From Silene conica (Eukaryota > Streptophyta > Magnoliopsida > Caryophyllales > Caryophyllaceae): a DNA stretch of 64,000 nucleotides. Position numbers and translations under genes: made by a program. The notes under the pieces were generated by a model, which worked only from the letters and a program-made list of their open reading frames with translations, made no database searches and was not told the DNA's origin. Location of the stretch: contig CM055315.2 in the NCBI GenBank assembly GCA_029255685.2, positions 53,287,358-53,351,357 of the forward strand, written 5' to 3'. This document shows, in pieces, positions 31,178 through 44,863 of the stretch (position 1 is the stretch's first letter; the number at the start of each line of letters is the position of its first letter).

Positions 31178-34072
31178 CTACAACTTAGGAACACATCTAA
31201 TTCCCATGGAATGAATGTGCCCTTCATGCTTATCACGTGGTAATGCTTTAGTGAGAGGATCAGCTATGTTGTCATCCGTAGCGATCTTATCAATGAAAAT
31301 CTTCTTTTGCTCCACGTAATCTCTGATTAGATGAGCTTTCCGTTGTACATGCCTAGCCTTGTTGCTAGACTTATGCTCCTTAGCTTGGAAGATGGCACCT
31401 TTATTATCACAATAAACGGTGATTGGGTCATTCGAACTAGGCACTACTGATAGTCCTTGTAAGAATTGACGCATCCATATTGCTTCCTTAGTTGCTTCTG
31501 AGACGGCATAGTACTCGGACTCAGTCGTAGAATCTGCTGTAACACTCTTTTTAGAACTTTTCCAGCTGACAGCAGCGCCATTAAGAGTAAAAACGAATCC
31601 AGACTGAGATTTCGAGTCATCTCGATCCGTTTGGAAGCTAGCATCTGCGTAACCCGTGGCGCAGAGCGTTGAGTCGCCTCCATAAGTCAATCCCCAATCT
31701 TTAGTCCTCCGTAGGTACTTAAGAATTTTTTTCACGGCCATCCAGTGTTGTTCACCTGGATGAGCTTGGAATCGACTGGTCATACTCAATGCATATGCAA
31801 CGTCTGGACGTGTGCATATCATGGCATACATGATCGATCCTATAGCCGAAGCATAAGGAATCCGACTCATGCGCTCTTTCTCTTCCAATGTCTTAGCTTC
31901 TTGAGACTTGCTCAAGTGAAGCCCAGTAGTCATAGGAAGGAACCCTTTCTTGGAGTTCGTCATGCTGAATCTCTCTAGAATCTTATCTATGTAAGACTCC
32001 TGACTGAGAGACAACATCCGTCGTGATCTATCCCTGTAGATACGGATGCCCAAAATTCTTTGTGCCTCTCCCAGATCTTTCATCTGGAAATGGTTTTTCA
32101 ACCATGCTTTAACCGAAGATAAGAGAGGTATGTCATTCCCAATCAAGAGTATGTCGTCGACATACAGTACTAGGAATACAATCTTGCTCCCACTCGACTT
32201 GATATAGAGACATGGTTCCTCGACTGATCGAACGAATCCATTCTCTTTTATCACTTGGTCGAAGCGATGATTCCAACTCCGCGATGCTTGCTTAAGTCCA
32301 TAGATGGAACGCTTAAGCTTGCAAACGTTCTTAGGATGTTCTGGATCAATAAAACCCTCGGGTTGTACCATGTACAACTCTTCCTCCAAATAACCGTTTA
32401 AGAAGGCGGTTTTAACGTCCATTTGCCATATTTCATAGTCATGAAATGCGGCTATCGCTAAGATAATCCGAATGGAACGTAGCATGACTACGGGTGCAAA
32501 GATCTCATCGTAGTGCAAGCCTGGCACTTGGGTGAAACCTTTAGCAACTAGTCTTGCCTTATGGATGTCTTGTTCACCTTCCACGGCATGCTTTATTTTG
32601 TAAAGCCATTTGCATTGAAGGGGACGCACCTTTGCAGGTATGTCCACAAGATCCCACACGTTGTTCTCAAACATGGAGTCCATCTCGAATTGCATGGCTT
32701 CTAGCCATAGCTCTGAGTCAGAACTGGTCATGGCACCTTTATAGGTTGAGGGTTCATTACCCTCTAGGAGTAAGGCGTCATCCATATCATGTTCCTCGAC
32801 CATACCAATGTATCTGTCCGGAGGAATGGAGACTCTTCCCGACCTCCTAGGTTCCTCAGGAATATCTACCGCAGCCTCGGTTGAAGGAACTGTTTCCTCC
32901 AATGGTTGCTCGGTAGTTGGTTCTTGAACCTCCGATAAATCGAAGGTTCTATTACTCGATTTGTTCTCGAGAAATTCTTTCTCTAAGAACGTCGCACTAG
33001 CCGCAACAAAAACACGTTGTTCGGTTGGCGAGTAGAAGTAATGACCAAAAGTTCCCTTTGGATAGCCTATAAAGTATGTCTTGACCGATTGCGGGCCGAG
33101 CTTATCCTCGTGTCTCCACTTGACATAAGCCTCGCAGCCCCAAACCCGAATAAAGGACAAGTTAGGGACCGTTCCCTTCCATAATTCGTATGGAGACTTG
33201 TCAACAGCTTTAGACGGACTTCGGTTAAGAATTAGAGCGGCCGACAAAAGAGCATAGCCCCATAATGAATCAGGCACAACGGTGTGACTCATCATGGATC
33301 GAACCATATCAAGTAAAGTCCGATTTCTCCGGTCGGACACACCATTTAATTGTGGTGTTCCAGGTGGAGTCAACTGTAGCACGATGCCACATTCTTTAAG
33401 GTGTTGATCAAACTCGTGTGAAAGATACTCACCACCACGGTCAGAACGTAGTGCTTTAATCTTTCTACCCAGCTGGTTCTGTACCCGATTCTGGTATTCT
33501 TTGAACTTGTCAAAGGATTCACTTTTGTGCTTCATTAAGTAGACATAGCCATATCTACTCAAATCATCCGTGAAAGTGATGAAATACCTATAGCCTTCTC
33601 GTGCGTTGATCAACATAGGGCCACATACGTCCGTATGTATGAGTCCTAATAGGTCGGCAGCGCGCATTCCAACACCTTTGAAGGAAATACGAGTCATCTT
33701 ACCGATGAGACATGATTCACACGTGCCATATGATTCGAAATCAAAGGGCGAGATAGCTCCATTCTCTATGAGTTGTTTCACGCGTTTCTCATTTATGTGT
33801 CCCATACGACAATGCCATAGGTAAGTTTGATCTTTGTCACCTACCTTTAATCTCTTATTATTCACATGTAATATTTCGGTGGTTTGATCCAAAACATAAA
33901 TTCCATTCATGGAAACTGCCTTGCCATAAATCATATTGTGTAAGGAGAAAATACAGCTATTATTCTCTATTACAAATGAAAAACCGAGTTTGTCAAGCGC
34001 AGAAACTGAAATAATGTTTTTTGGACAAACAAGGAACATAATAACAGTTATATAAAGATAACTCGAATCCAC
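31178..34072 (-). pseudogene. pol: C copia pol: integrase, RT, RNase H
   Basis: Open 964-codon frame. Its first ~18 codons are out of the original frame because of one extra T in a T run at 34017-34022. Then come the GAG-pre-integrase finger (H87, H92, C118, C121), the integrase core with D148 (HTD) and D211 (SDRGGE), and at residue 247 Asp in place of the catalytic Glu (GVSDRRNRT, where D has GVSERRNRT). RT spans about 470-720 with YVDD (near 32152-32163). RNase H follows, with ADASF and ADSTTESEY, to the C-terminus. RT and RNase H look complete; integration activity would be doubtful even without the upstream breaks. Confidence 0.95.
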
Positions 34073-34166
34073 TTGGAAGCTGGATCACGTATGTTCCCCT
34101 CGAGATTGCAGCAACACGTGCTCCATTCCCGACACGCAGGTCAACCTCACCCTTGATTAGGGGTTC

Positions 34167-35204
34167 TTAGTTTCGGAGGCCCTGCACATGATTACATAGA
34201 TGAGAACCACAACCAGTATCTAGTACCCAAGTTTCGTAACTTGCATAGTTAATCTCAATCATGTGAATAAAAGAAGAAGAAGACATACCAACAGGAGTAA
34301 CGCGGCCTGCCTTAATGTCCTCACGATACACGGGGCATGAGCGCCTCCAATGCCCAGTCTTGTGGCAATGGTGACATTCCATGCTAGTATCCTTGCTCTT
34401 TGATTTTCCCTGTGAGTTGCTTGACTCACCTGGCCCACTCTTAGTAAATCCTGACTTCTTAAACTTGGGCTTGCCTACTGTTAGGTCGCCCTGAGCTTTA
34501 GCTTTACCCTTACCCTTACTGGAAATCATGAGAACATCTTGCTTCACGCTCCCACTTAATTTCAGATCCTTCTCGGTCTGTACGAGAAGGGAGTGGAGCT
34601 CATGAGGAGTCTTCTTCATGTCGTTCATGTAATAGTTGGCCCTAAAGAGGGCGAACCCATCATGAAGCGAATGAAGCATTCGATCAACGATTATGTTCTC
34701 ACTGATCTTGCAGCTTAGGGCCTCCAGTTTCTCGATATTCTCAATCATGTGAAGAATATGTGGGCTAACTGCTTGGCCCTTCTGGAGTTTCGCCTCAAAG
34801 AAGCGACAGGTATGCTCATAAGAAACGATCCTCGGAGCCTTTGAGAATTCGTTAGTGAGCGTGGTGAAAATCTTGTTTGCACCATGGGCTATGAAGTGTC
34901 TTTGCAAATTGGATTCCATTGCATAGATGAGTACGTTCTTTATCGCACCCGCTTCCATGACGAAGTCGCTATGAGCGCGAACTTCGTTAGCTCTAGCTCC
35001 AGTTCCTGGGTGTTCCGGAATTGGCTCAGTTAAATACTTAAGCTTTCCGTCAGCAATGGCAGCATTCCGTAGTGCTGCCTCCCAGTCAGAGAAGTTTGAC
35101 CCATCATTCCTCAGTCTAGTAGACTGATTCATGGAGTCCATGAAGGCTTTTAGCCAGGATTCACGTGCTAGCTTGGCACTTGGCATTGGGTCTTCACCAG
35201 CCAT
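34167..35204 (-). pseudogene. gag: C copia gag and protease start, ended by a nonsense codon
   Basis: 345 codons from ATG at 35204. The N-terminal half is a copia Gag capsid-like region (UBN2/retrotran_gag type). A basic linker follows, then the zinc knuckle CHHCHKTGHWRRSC, then the protease active-site DTGCGSH. A TAA at 34167-34169 sits where D has CAA, so Gln became a stop just after the protease active site. In D the frame continues without a break, so the family makes Gag-Pol as one frame. Confidence 0.93.
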
Positions 35205-36554
35205 TAGTTATACAGCAGTTTAATTGAACGTGTTCTACACTGAAAAGAAGATAAAACAAAACCATATAAGCAACTCATTGTTGTGATTTAAGTCTATATT
35301 AAAATGTATTTAAACTCGTAGACTCATGCATTTATATAATTGATCTCCCTCAAGAATTATATAAACGATCCCAAGACTCAATTTCCGTATATTGATAAGC
35401 CCACAGTTTGGCTAATTCCACCGTTGGAACTCTTCGTCGATAGATTTCCGTAAATCCTATCTACTAGTCCATCTCAGTCGCTGGATAGTATCGAGTGACC
35501 ATGATGTTGAGATAAAATAAATCATCTGTTCCCACTTACCCGACGTAGAAGGGGTCATATTATGCCTACCGACGAAGAAGGGATTCATGGGAGTCTGATT
35601 TATAAAGACTATTCTCAATTTTTGGTTATACGAGGAAGACCCCATCAACTTTTATTTATCCATTTTAAGTGAACTAATATCTAGCATTTGCGTGAATGAA
35701 TGAAATAAAGTGATGGCTTTGCAATTGACATGTGACATCTGTATTGTCACAGAAAACTAACGCGTAACCTCTACATGAGTCAGTTTTCAGGCATGTTATA
35801 GGTGGTTTGGTTTTAGGCGGAATATGATGCAAGCTATTATCGATGAAAGCATAAAATAAATGCGATAAACGTAAATAAAAGTCCTAGTGTGGCCTATCCT
35901 ACCAAAATAGACATAAAACAACTTGGAATCCACCGTTGGACCCTAGAAGCTTGTCTTGATGTTCCATCTTGGTCCTTGCAGCGGGAGTGAGCATCCGGTC
36001 TCCGTCTTTGGTCTTCACAAAATTACTAATTTAACTTACAAATATAATCCTATTTACATTCTAATTTAAATACAAAAGTAATTACATGGCAAAAACCCAA
36101 AACGGAGATACAAGATCTCAAAATTACAAGCAAGACTGTGTCCCATCATTACGGTAACACAATCTACTAAGGCTACACTAAGTTACAACCGTTTGCAAAA
36201 ATAAATACGTTATTGAAAGCATTCACAAGGCATTCAACAAGACGATAAATAAAATGCATCAACTAAATAAAATTCATACATGACATAATACTGTTATTAT
36301 GATTAATAAATTTTTACCAAACCACCTTACGGGATTAAAATTATGTGATTATACTGTTTTGATCACCCAATTTTAATAAATTTATAATCCTATTATCTTA
36401 AACCGTTTTAAAATAATTTGTATCAAACGAGGGTGAACCGTTTCACAAAATTAACAATATACTATTTCCGTATATAGTATATTACTAAAGGCCATGTGAA
36501 AATAAAACATGTTATTTTCGGAAAAAAAAAAAAACGAGTCTGTTACGGGGGGGA

Positions 36555-36659
36555 GGTCGACCGACCTATACATGTGGTCGACCGACCTCCAGACGAGAAA
36601 CAGAAACTTTCTGCAACAGCAAAATCGGTCGACCGACCTATCAATTAGGTCGACCGACC
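36555..36659. repeat. two paired-palindrome modules (12-9-12) in the C leader
   Basis: Arms 36555-36566/36576-36587 (spacer TATACATGT) and 36627-36638/36648-36659 (spacer TATCAATTA). All four 12-mers are GGTCGACCGACC. The modules start 72 bp apart. Confidence 0.92.
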
Positions 36660-36893
36660 AACAGGCAGTAAAAACGAATTTCAGAAAACGCAAAACGCTG
36701 CACCTTTTGAAATCAAAACATGGTTTTTACCTTTCAAACTTTGATTAAAACAAGTAAATCAAAATTAACATCAACAAGGGTTCACATATTGTCAAGAATA
36801 TCGATTAATTAACAATATGTAAACAGGAATCGAAAAACAAGATCGATTACTCACAAAAGAAAAACTTTCGAAACATAAAATTACACAGGAGTC

Positions 36894-36926
36894 GGTCGAC
36901 CGACCGCAACAGGGGGTCGATCGACC
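36894..36926. repeat. third paired-palindrome module in the C leader
   Basis: Arms 36894-36905 (GGTCGACCGACC) and 36915-36926 (GGTCGATCGACC), spacer GCAACAGGG. It lies about 75 bp from the primer-binding site. Confidence 0.9.
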
Positions 36927-36999
36927 GACTCAGCGACAGCACACGAATTTTCAGATTTTAAAACTTATGAAAAACACAAAAGTAAAATTTTCATGGCCT

Positions 37000-37012
37000 G
37001 GCTCTGATACCA
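37000..37012 (-). promoter_or_regulatory. C primer-binding site (tRNA-iMet)
   Basis: Minus strand TGGTATCAGAGCC, two bases from the 5' LTR. Confidence 0.92.
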
Positions 37013-37014
37013 CT

Positions 37015-38005
37015 TGTGGGGAATAAAGCATGTATTCGCCCTAAACTTGCAGGATTATAATGAAAATTACAGTTGTGATTATAGTCATAAGATAAATAAA
37101 AACATGAAAAAGAATACAACCTTTGGTCCTTGTGCTTATGGCCTAAGAACAGGAATTAAAGTAAATTCCCTCCTATAACTTGCACCCAAGACTTAGATTG
37201 AGACGATGCCGCGTGTGCTAGAAAATACTCTCCAATTGCCTTGCAATATGGGGAGAGCCTTTGAGGTTTTAGATGTGAGATCTGAGTTTTGGGAGAAGAA
37301 TACTCTCAAAACCCTAATTGTGAGAATTATGATTCAACAGTTCCTGACATAAGGAGAAGGACTCTCCTTATGTAGTACTTAGGGTGGGTCGGCCGAATTA
37401 GGGTAAGAGTGGGCTTTCTCCACTCTTACCTTATTCCTTTGCATGATTCGACCCGATTTGCTAAATATTATTTGCCGGATTTTTATTATAAATCGCATAC
37501 GTGTTATCAGATATTAATGCAGTCGATGTATTAATAATGGTCTGATAAAATTACGATATTGTATAATTACCCAAATTAATATAACTGTTTATATTAATAC
37601 GCGAAATCAATATTTAATTAAATATAACTGCTTATATTTAATTTTACGAATTAATCATGTAATCCGTATTAGCTAAAATTATTTAATCCGTATTAAATAA
37701 TAATCTCAACATCTTATTGACTAATTCAATAGTCAATACCTCTGACTAACTGTTTAGTCGTATTCGGCATAAATGTGACTGTATTTTCATACCTTCACAT
37801 CTCTCAAACGTGTCCTATAGGTGTGACGTATAGGGACCAGTTGATCACCGCCATCCGTATGACAATAACGTCAAACTTATCTAGCAAGCCAACCGTTATT
37901 GATAAACGTGGATCAACTGGTAATAATACAGAAGTATGCCCTTGTGATCCTTAAAGAGATTTAATAAGTCATTGTACTTAATTGTCAAGGACACCAGCCC
38001 CAACA
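37015..38005 (-). repeat. 5' LTR of C
   Basis: 991 bp, same length as the other LTR with about nine substitutions. It is followed by the AAGTA target duplication. Confidence 0.93.
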
Positions 38006-39547
38006 AAGTAATCATTCATCCATTCTCATCTTAGCAAAATCATGTAATTAGATCATATACCGCGACTCAGGCATATATAAAACATATATTCAACAATGAT
38101 AACACAATACCCCGACTTAGGCAAGCTAGCACAATTCAGTAGTATCTAAGTCCAACCCCGACTCAGGTGAACATAGAAGACACAATAATCAGCAATATCA
38201 TTCATGAACCCCGACTCAGGCATGAAGAGATACAATCACCTAGTATTGGTTTGGAGGTCCCGACTCAGCCATAACCAATACTCTTCGAATGAATCAGAGG
38301 TCCCAACTCAGGCATGATCCACCGGTCATATAAACTCACAAAGGAATAGAGGTCCCGACTCATATATATCCCAATGCATCAACCATACACACGTAAAGAC
38401 TCAGAGGTCCCGACTCAGACATATCCGTCACGCGACATACACACACGTATCCAACTAGAGGTCCCGACTCAGACATATTTCCAATACGCATCCACATAGT
38501 CCACATTCAATTCTAACCTTACTTACTAAGCTACTTTATGACTATTATACAATACACGTATATGAGAATGACCCATTTCAATTAAGTTCACTAGCCTCTT
38601 ACGAAATCTAGTTAATAGAACTAAATAATTGTTAGGTTCACTTGAGTTTTACATTGAAATCATGAACTAACACTTGACTACAGTATCACTCAAAATTGAC
38701 ATCAAATGATTGGTTTTTCCAACCTAATTAGGATGAATGCTCAGGAAGATTTAATTAAACAAATCTCCCTACACTTACAGTAGTCACGGGGTTGGATAAT
38801 TGCACGCAAATCAGCCCCACACTAAGGTCATACATTACTAACATAAGCCGAGTGTTCTATGATGACCCATACACCATTACTTACTTACACATGAACAACC
38901 AGAAAAAGAATGACGAAATGCATCCAGTTCCTAACTAACTTTCTGAACTACACACTAATGGATGCAACACGAAATAACTAGAAGAAGAAGACGAGGAAAT
39001 ACCCATTTCATAGCTAGATTTATAAACCAGACACTAAGGTTGTAAGCACGTATATTAAGAAGTTAAAGGCGTAGTAAATAGCAACATCATCAACCAAAGG
39101 AAGACGAATGATGAAAAATATCTAGACAACACTATGATGGTTTAAGTTGTACAAAATCCAAGTAATGGGTGAATACATTCTAATTACCCAACCAGCACTT
39201 TACTAGGTTCCTGAACTAACAACTACATGGCCGTGAGCATGAAACAACCAGAGTCTGATGACGAGAAAACACCCAGCTGCAGACTAAATGGCTTTATACA
39301 ACAGTAGGGGTAGGATAGGAGTGGGCAGTCTGGGTAGAGGTTGACTAGCAGCATGACAGACACAGTCCAGCAGAGTATGCAGTAGGGTAAAATAGACGCA
39401 CAACAACATTTGAGGTTGCAGACAACAATGGTTTAGACGCGGAGGAAGTCATAAAATAGCAGTGAGGCAGTACGTGCAGTAGAGTAAGTGCATACAGAAG
39501 TAGAGTAGTAGCAACATGCAGTGACAGGAGTAGTGAATGGTAACAAC

Positions 39548-40545
39548 TGTGGGGAATAAAGCATGTATTCGCCCCAAACTTGCAGGATTATAATGAAACA
39601 TACAATTGTGATTATAGTCACAAGTTAATAAAAAGCATGAAAAAGAAATCAACCTTTGGTCCTTGTGCGAAAGGCCTAAGAACAGGAATTAACACAAATT
39701 CCCTCCTATAACTTGCACCCAAGACTTAGAATGAGACGTGGCCGCGTGTGCTAGAAATCCTCTCCAACTGCCTTGCAATATTGGGAGAGCTATTTAGGTT
39801 TAGATGTGAGATCTGAGGTTTTGGGAGAAGAAAGCTCTCAAAACCCTAATTTTTCCTTGAGATTTGTTTAAACAGTGAAACAAGAGTCCCTGACGTAAGG
39901 AGAGTCCTCCTCCTTATGTAGCTCTTTTGGCCGAAATATCCAATAGGGTAGGAGTGGGCTTTCCACTCTTACCTTATTCTAATTTGTGATTCGACCCATT
40001 TAGCTAAACTTTATTCGCGGGTTTTGTTTATAAATCGTATGCATGTTATCAGATATTAATGCAGTCGATGTATTAATAATGGTCTGATAAAATTACGATA
40101 TTGTATAATTACCCAAATTAATATAACTGTTTATATTAATACGCGAATACAATATTTAATTAAATATAACCGTTTATATTTAATTTTACGAATTAACATG
40201 TAATCCGTATTAGCTAAAATTATTTAATCCGTATTAAATAATAATCTCAACATCTTATTGACTAATTTAATAGTCAATACCTCTGACTAACTGTTTAGTC
40301 TTATCCGGCAAAATGTAACTGTATTTTCATACCTTCACATCTCTCAAACGTGTCCTATAGGTGTGACGTATAGGGACCAGTTGATCACCGCCATCCGTAT
40401 GACAATAACGTCAAACTTATCTAGCAAGCCAACCGTTATTGATAAACGTGGATCAACTGGTAATAATACAAAAGTATGCCCTTGTGATCCTTAAAGAGAT
40501 TTAATAAGTCATTGTACTTAATTGTCAAGGACACCAGCCCCAACA
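39548..40545 (-). repeat. 3' LTR of D
   Basis: 998 bp, TGTGGGG to CCCCAACA on the plus strand. It keeps the nested inverted repeats (about 40378-40463) and a one-mismatch form of the ACATAAGGAG hairpin. Confidence 0.93.
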
Positions 40546-40643
40546 ATCTCCCACTTGTCCGTACAAGGGTATGTGCAAGGACGTTATCACACTACATGTG
40601 GAGGACACAAGCTCCAACAAACTCCCACTTGTCCGTACAAGTG
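40546..40643 (-). promoter_or_regulatory. duplicated polypurine tract/hairpin of D
   Basis: The same two CTTGTACGGACAAGTGGGAG copies as in C, the first next to the 3' LTR and the second about 74 bp away. Confidence 0.75.
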
Positions 40644-41407
40644 TAGGTGCGATAACCGAATCTCATATCCTTTTAAAATTTCTCCCACTCAATGTAAGAC
40701 AATTTGCAAATCCGCATTCGCAAAGGTCGTATCTCACAAGCGATCTGTATCAAGAGTGGTTTCCCCGACTAGAGAGTAACTTAACTGATAAAACGAATCT
40801 GTATTCGAGCATGGCCATGCATTTCAGTTACTACTCCTCGAGTGGCCCTGAGAAATGATAAAATCCTGATAAGGGTTTGGATATTTCCCTCAACTCGAAT
40901 CCTGCCGATATCGCCCAGCATGAAATAACCCAGAAAAAATCCTCTTGGCCCCTGTTACGGAGACCGTGGGAAAGAAACCAAAGTTACCCAAAATCTGTCT
41001 TAATCTCAAGAGACAGTTGAAGGTCAAAAGACTCGACTCTAAGGAACACTATGGAGGTCTTATCCACGACCAGGCACCCAATGTTATAAAACATTTAGGA
41101 CTCCATAACGTTGTCACGGGGTGTCCTACGAGATATCCGTATAACTCGCCTTTGTGATTGGTCAGTCAGCCGCGTGACTTATGGCTCGTTGAACCCACCA
41201 TCAACCAACGTCACAAAATGATTACCTGAGTTATCAGCTCAAGTGGGTAATTAAGGACCAAAACGATGTAATGTTAATCAGTTCACTTTGTGGTGTTCAA
41301 AATTGGCGTACAATTCCACATGAGAAACAAAACATTTTATATTATAACAATAAGGTTGAATAGAGTACACGAGAAAATGAATTATTACATGAATTCATAA
41401 AAGAGTA
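40644..41407 (-). other. D 3' untranslated region
   Basis: Counterpart of 30417-31177 in C. No gene is seen. Confidence 0.6.
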
Positions 41408-44400
41408 CTACAACTTAGGAACACATCCAATTCCCATGGAATGAATGTGCCCTTCATGCTTATCACGTGGTAATGCTTTTGTGAGAGGATCAGCTATGTT
41501 GTCATCCGTAGCGATCTTATCAATAAAAATCTCCTTTTGCTCCACGTAATCTCTGATTAGATGAGCTTTCCGTTGTACATGCCTAGCCTTGTTGCTAGAC
41601 TTATGCTCCTTAGCTTGGAAGATGGCACCGCTATTGTCACAATAAACGGTGATTGGGTCATTCGAACTAGGCACTACCGAGAGTCCTTGTAAGAATTGAC
41701 GCATCCATATTGCTTCCTTAGCTGCTTCCGAGGCGGCATAGTACTCGGACTCAGTCGTAGAATCTGCTGTAACACTCTGTTTAGAACTTTTCCAGCTGAC
41801 AGCAGCGCCATTAAGAGTAAAAACGAATCCAGACTGAGATTTCGAGTCATCTCGATCCGTTTGGAAGCTAGCATCTGCGTAACCCGTGGCGCAGAGCGTC
41901 GAGTCGCCTCCGTAAGTCAATCCCCAATCTTTAGTCCTCCGTAGGTACTTAAGAATGTTTTTCACGGCCATCCAGTGTTGTTCACCTGGATGAGCTTGGA
42001 ATCGACTTGTCATACTCAATGCATATGCAACGTCAGGACGTGTGCATATCATGGCATACATGATCGATCCTATTGCCGAAGCATAAGGAATCCGACTCAT
42101 GCGCTCTTTCTCTTCCAGTGACTTAGCTTCTTGAGTCTTGCTCAAGTGAAGCCCAGGTGTCATAGGAAGGAACCCTTTCTTGGAGTTCGTCATACTGAAT
42201 CTCTCTAGAATCTTATCTATATAAGACTCCTGACTGAGAGACAACATCCGTCGTGATCTATCCCTGTAGATACGGATGCCCAAAATTCTTTGTGCCTCTC
42301 CCAGATCTTTCATCTGGAAATGGTTTTTCAACCATGCTTTAACCGAAGATAAGAGAGGTATGTCATTCCCAATCAAGAGTATGTCGTCGACATACAGTAC
42401 TAGGAAGACAATCTTGCTCCCACTCGACTTGATATAGAGACATGGTTCCTCGACTGATCGAACGAATCCATTCTCTTTTATCACTTGGTCGAAGCGATGA
42501 TTCCAACTCCGCGATGCTTGCTTAAGTCCATAGATGGAACGCTTAAGCTTGCAAACTTTCTTAGGATGTTCTGGATCAATAAAACCCTCGGGTTGTACCA
42601 TGTACAACTCTTCCTCCAAATAACTGTTTAAGAAGGCGGTTTTAACGTCCATTTGCCATATTTCATAGTCATGAAATGCGGCTATCGCTAAGATAATCCG
42701 AATGGAACGTAGCATGACCACGGGTGCAAAGATCTCATCGTAGTGCAAGCCTGGCACTTGGTTGAAACCTTTAGCAACTAGTCTAGCCTTATGGATATCT
42801 TGTTTACCTTCCACGGCATGCTTTATTTTATAAAGCCATTTGCATTGAAGGGGACGTACCTCTGCAGGTAGGTCCACAAGATCCCACACGTTGTTCTCAT
42901 ACATGGAGTCCATCTCGGATTGCATGGCTTCTAGCCATAGCTTTGAGTCAGAACTGGTCATGGCACCTTTATAGGTTGAGGGTTCATTACCCTCTAGGAG
43001 TAAGACGTCATCTGTATCGTGTTCCTCGACCATACCAATGTATCTGTCCGGTGGAATAGAGACTCTTCCCGACCTCCTAGGTTCCTCAGGAATATCTACC
43101 GCAGCCTCGGTTGAAGGAACTGTTTCCTCCAATGGTTGCTCGGCAGTTGGTTCTTGAACCTCCGATAACTCGAAGGTTCTATTACTCGACTTGTTCTCGA
43201 GAAATTCTTTCTCAAAGAACGTCGCACTAGCCGCAACAAAAACACGTTGTTCGGTTGGCGAGTAGAAGTAATGAGCAAAAGTTCCCTTTGGATAGCCTAT
43301 AAAGTATGTCTTGACCGATCGAGGGCCGAGCTTATCCTCGTGTCTCCACTTGACATAAGCCTCGCAGCCCCAAACCCGAATAAAGGACAAGTTAGGGACC
43401 GTTCCCTTCCATAATTCGTATGGAGTCTTGTCTACAGCTTTAGACGGACTTCGGTTAAGTATTAGAGCGGCCGACAAAAGAGCATAGCCCCACAATGAAT
43501 CAGGCACGACGGTGTGACTCATCATGGATCGAAACATATCGAGTAGAGTTCGATTTCTCCGTTCGGACACACCATTTAATTGTGGTGTTCCAGGTGGAGT
43601 CAACTGTAGCACGATGCCACAGTCTTTAAGGTGTTGATCAAACTCGTGTGAAAGATACTCACCACCACGATCCGAACGTAGTGCTTTAATCTTTCTACCC
43701 AGCTGGTTCTGTACCCTATTCTGGTATTCTTTGAACTTGTCAAAGGATTCACTTTTGTGTTTCATTAAGTAGACATAGCCATATCTACTCAAATCATCCG
43801 TGAAAGTGATGAAATACCTATAGCCTTCTCGTGCGTTGATCGACATAGGCCCACATACATCCGTATGTATGAATCCTAATAGGTCGGCAGCGCGCATTCC
43901 AACACCTTTGAAGGAAATACGAGTCATCTTGCCGATGAGACATGATTCACACGTGCCATATGATTCGAAATCAAAGGGCGAGATAGCTCCATTCTGTATG
44001 AGCTGTTTTACGCGTTTCTCATTTATGTGTCCCATACGACAATGCCATAGGTAAGTTTGATCTTTGTCACCTACCTTTAATCTCTTGTTATTCACATGTA
44101 ATATCTCGGTAGTTTGATCTAAAACATAAATTCCATTCATGGAAACTGCCTTGCCATAAATCATATTGTGTAAGGAGAAAATACAGCTATTATTCTCTAT
44201 TACAAATGAAAAGCCGAGTTTGTCAAGCGCAGAAACTGAAATAATGTTTTTGGACAAACTAGGAACATAATAACAGTTATATAAAAATAACTCGAATCCA
44301 CTTGGAAGCTGGATCACGTATGTTCCCTTCGAGACTGCAGCAACACGTGCTCCATTCCCGACACGCAGGTCCACCTCACCCTTGATTAGGGGTTCTTGGT

Positions 44401-44863
44401 TTCGGAGGCCCTGCACATGATTACATAGATGAGAACCACTACCAGTATCTAGTACCCAAGTTCTGTAACTTGCATGGTTAATCTCAATCATGTGAATAAA
44501 AGAAGAAGAAGACATACCAACAGGAGTAACGCGGCCTGCGTTAATGTCCTCGCGATACACGGGGCATGAGCGCCTCCAATGCCCAGTCTTGTGGCAATGG
44601 TGACATTCCATGCTTGTATCCTTGCTCTTTATCTTGCCCTGTGAGTTGCTCGACTCACCTGGCCCACTCTTAGTAAATCCTGACTTCTTAAACTTGGGCT
44701 TGCCTACTGTTAGGTCGCCCTGAGCTTTAGCTTTACCCTTACCCTTACCCTTACTGGAGATCATGAGAACATCTTGCTTCACGCTCCCACTTAATTTCAG
44801 ATCCTTCTCAGTCTGTACGAGAAGGGAGTGGAGCTCATGAGTAGTCTTGTTCATGTCGTTCAT
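41408..44863 (-). pseudogene. gag-pol: D copia Gag C-terminus and complete Pol
   Basis: An uninterrupted 1151-codon frame. It covers the Gag linker, zinc knuckle CHHCHKTGHWRRSC, protease DTGSGSH, GAG-pre-integrase finger, integrase core with intact D, D and E (HTD, SDRGGE, VSERRNR), RT with YVDD, and RNase H to the C-terminus. It overlaps the upstream gag frame by four bases only because a 1-base deletion near 44891-44892 (two C where C has three) shifts the frame. The Met at 44863 is therefore an internal residue, not the natural start. Pol itself shows no lesion. Confidence 0.95.

Larger units (their letters stand above)
35205..36999 (-). other. C leader between primer-binding site and gag
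   Basis: 1.8 kb without a convincing gene, long for a copia leader. It carries three paired-palindrome modules (36555-36926). Leaders hold packaging and dimerisation signals in retroelements generally, but this is not shown here. Confidence 0.75.
29329..38005 (-). mobile_element. element C: complete Ty1-copia retrotransposon
   Basis: 8677 bp with two 991-bp LTRs (TG...CA), tRNA-Met primer-binding site, 1.8-kb leader, gag, pol in copia order (protease, integrase, RT, RNase H) and polypurine tract. It is flanked by the 5-bp target duplication AAGTA (29324-29328 and 38006-38010). The empty site is visible in the first duplication copy near 9900-9904. I count about nine LTR differences by eye (about 99% identity), so insertion is recent. 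It is structurally full length, but its coding region is broken. Confidence 0.95.
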
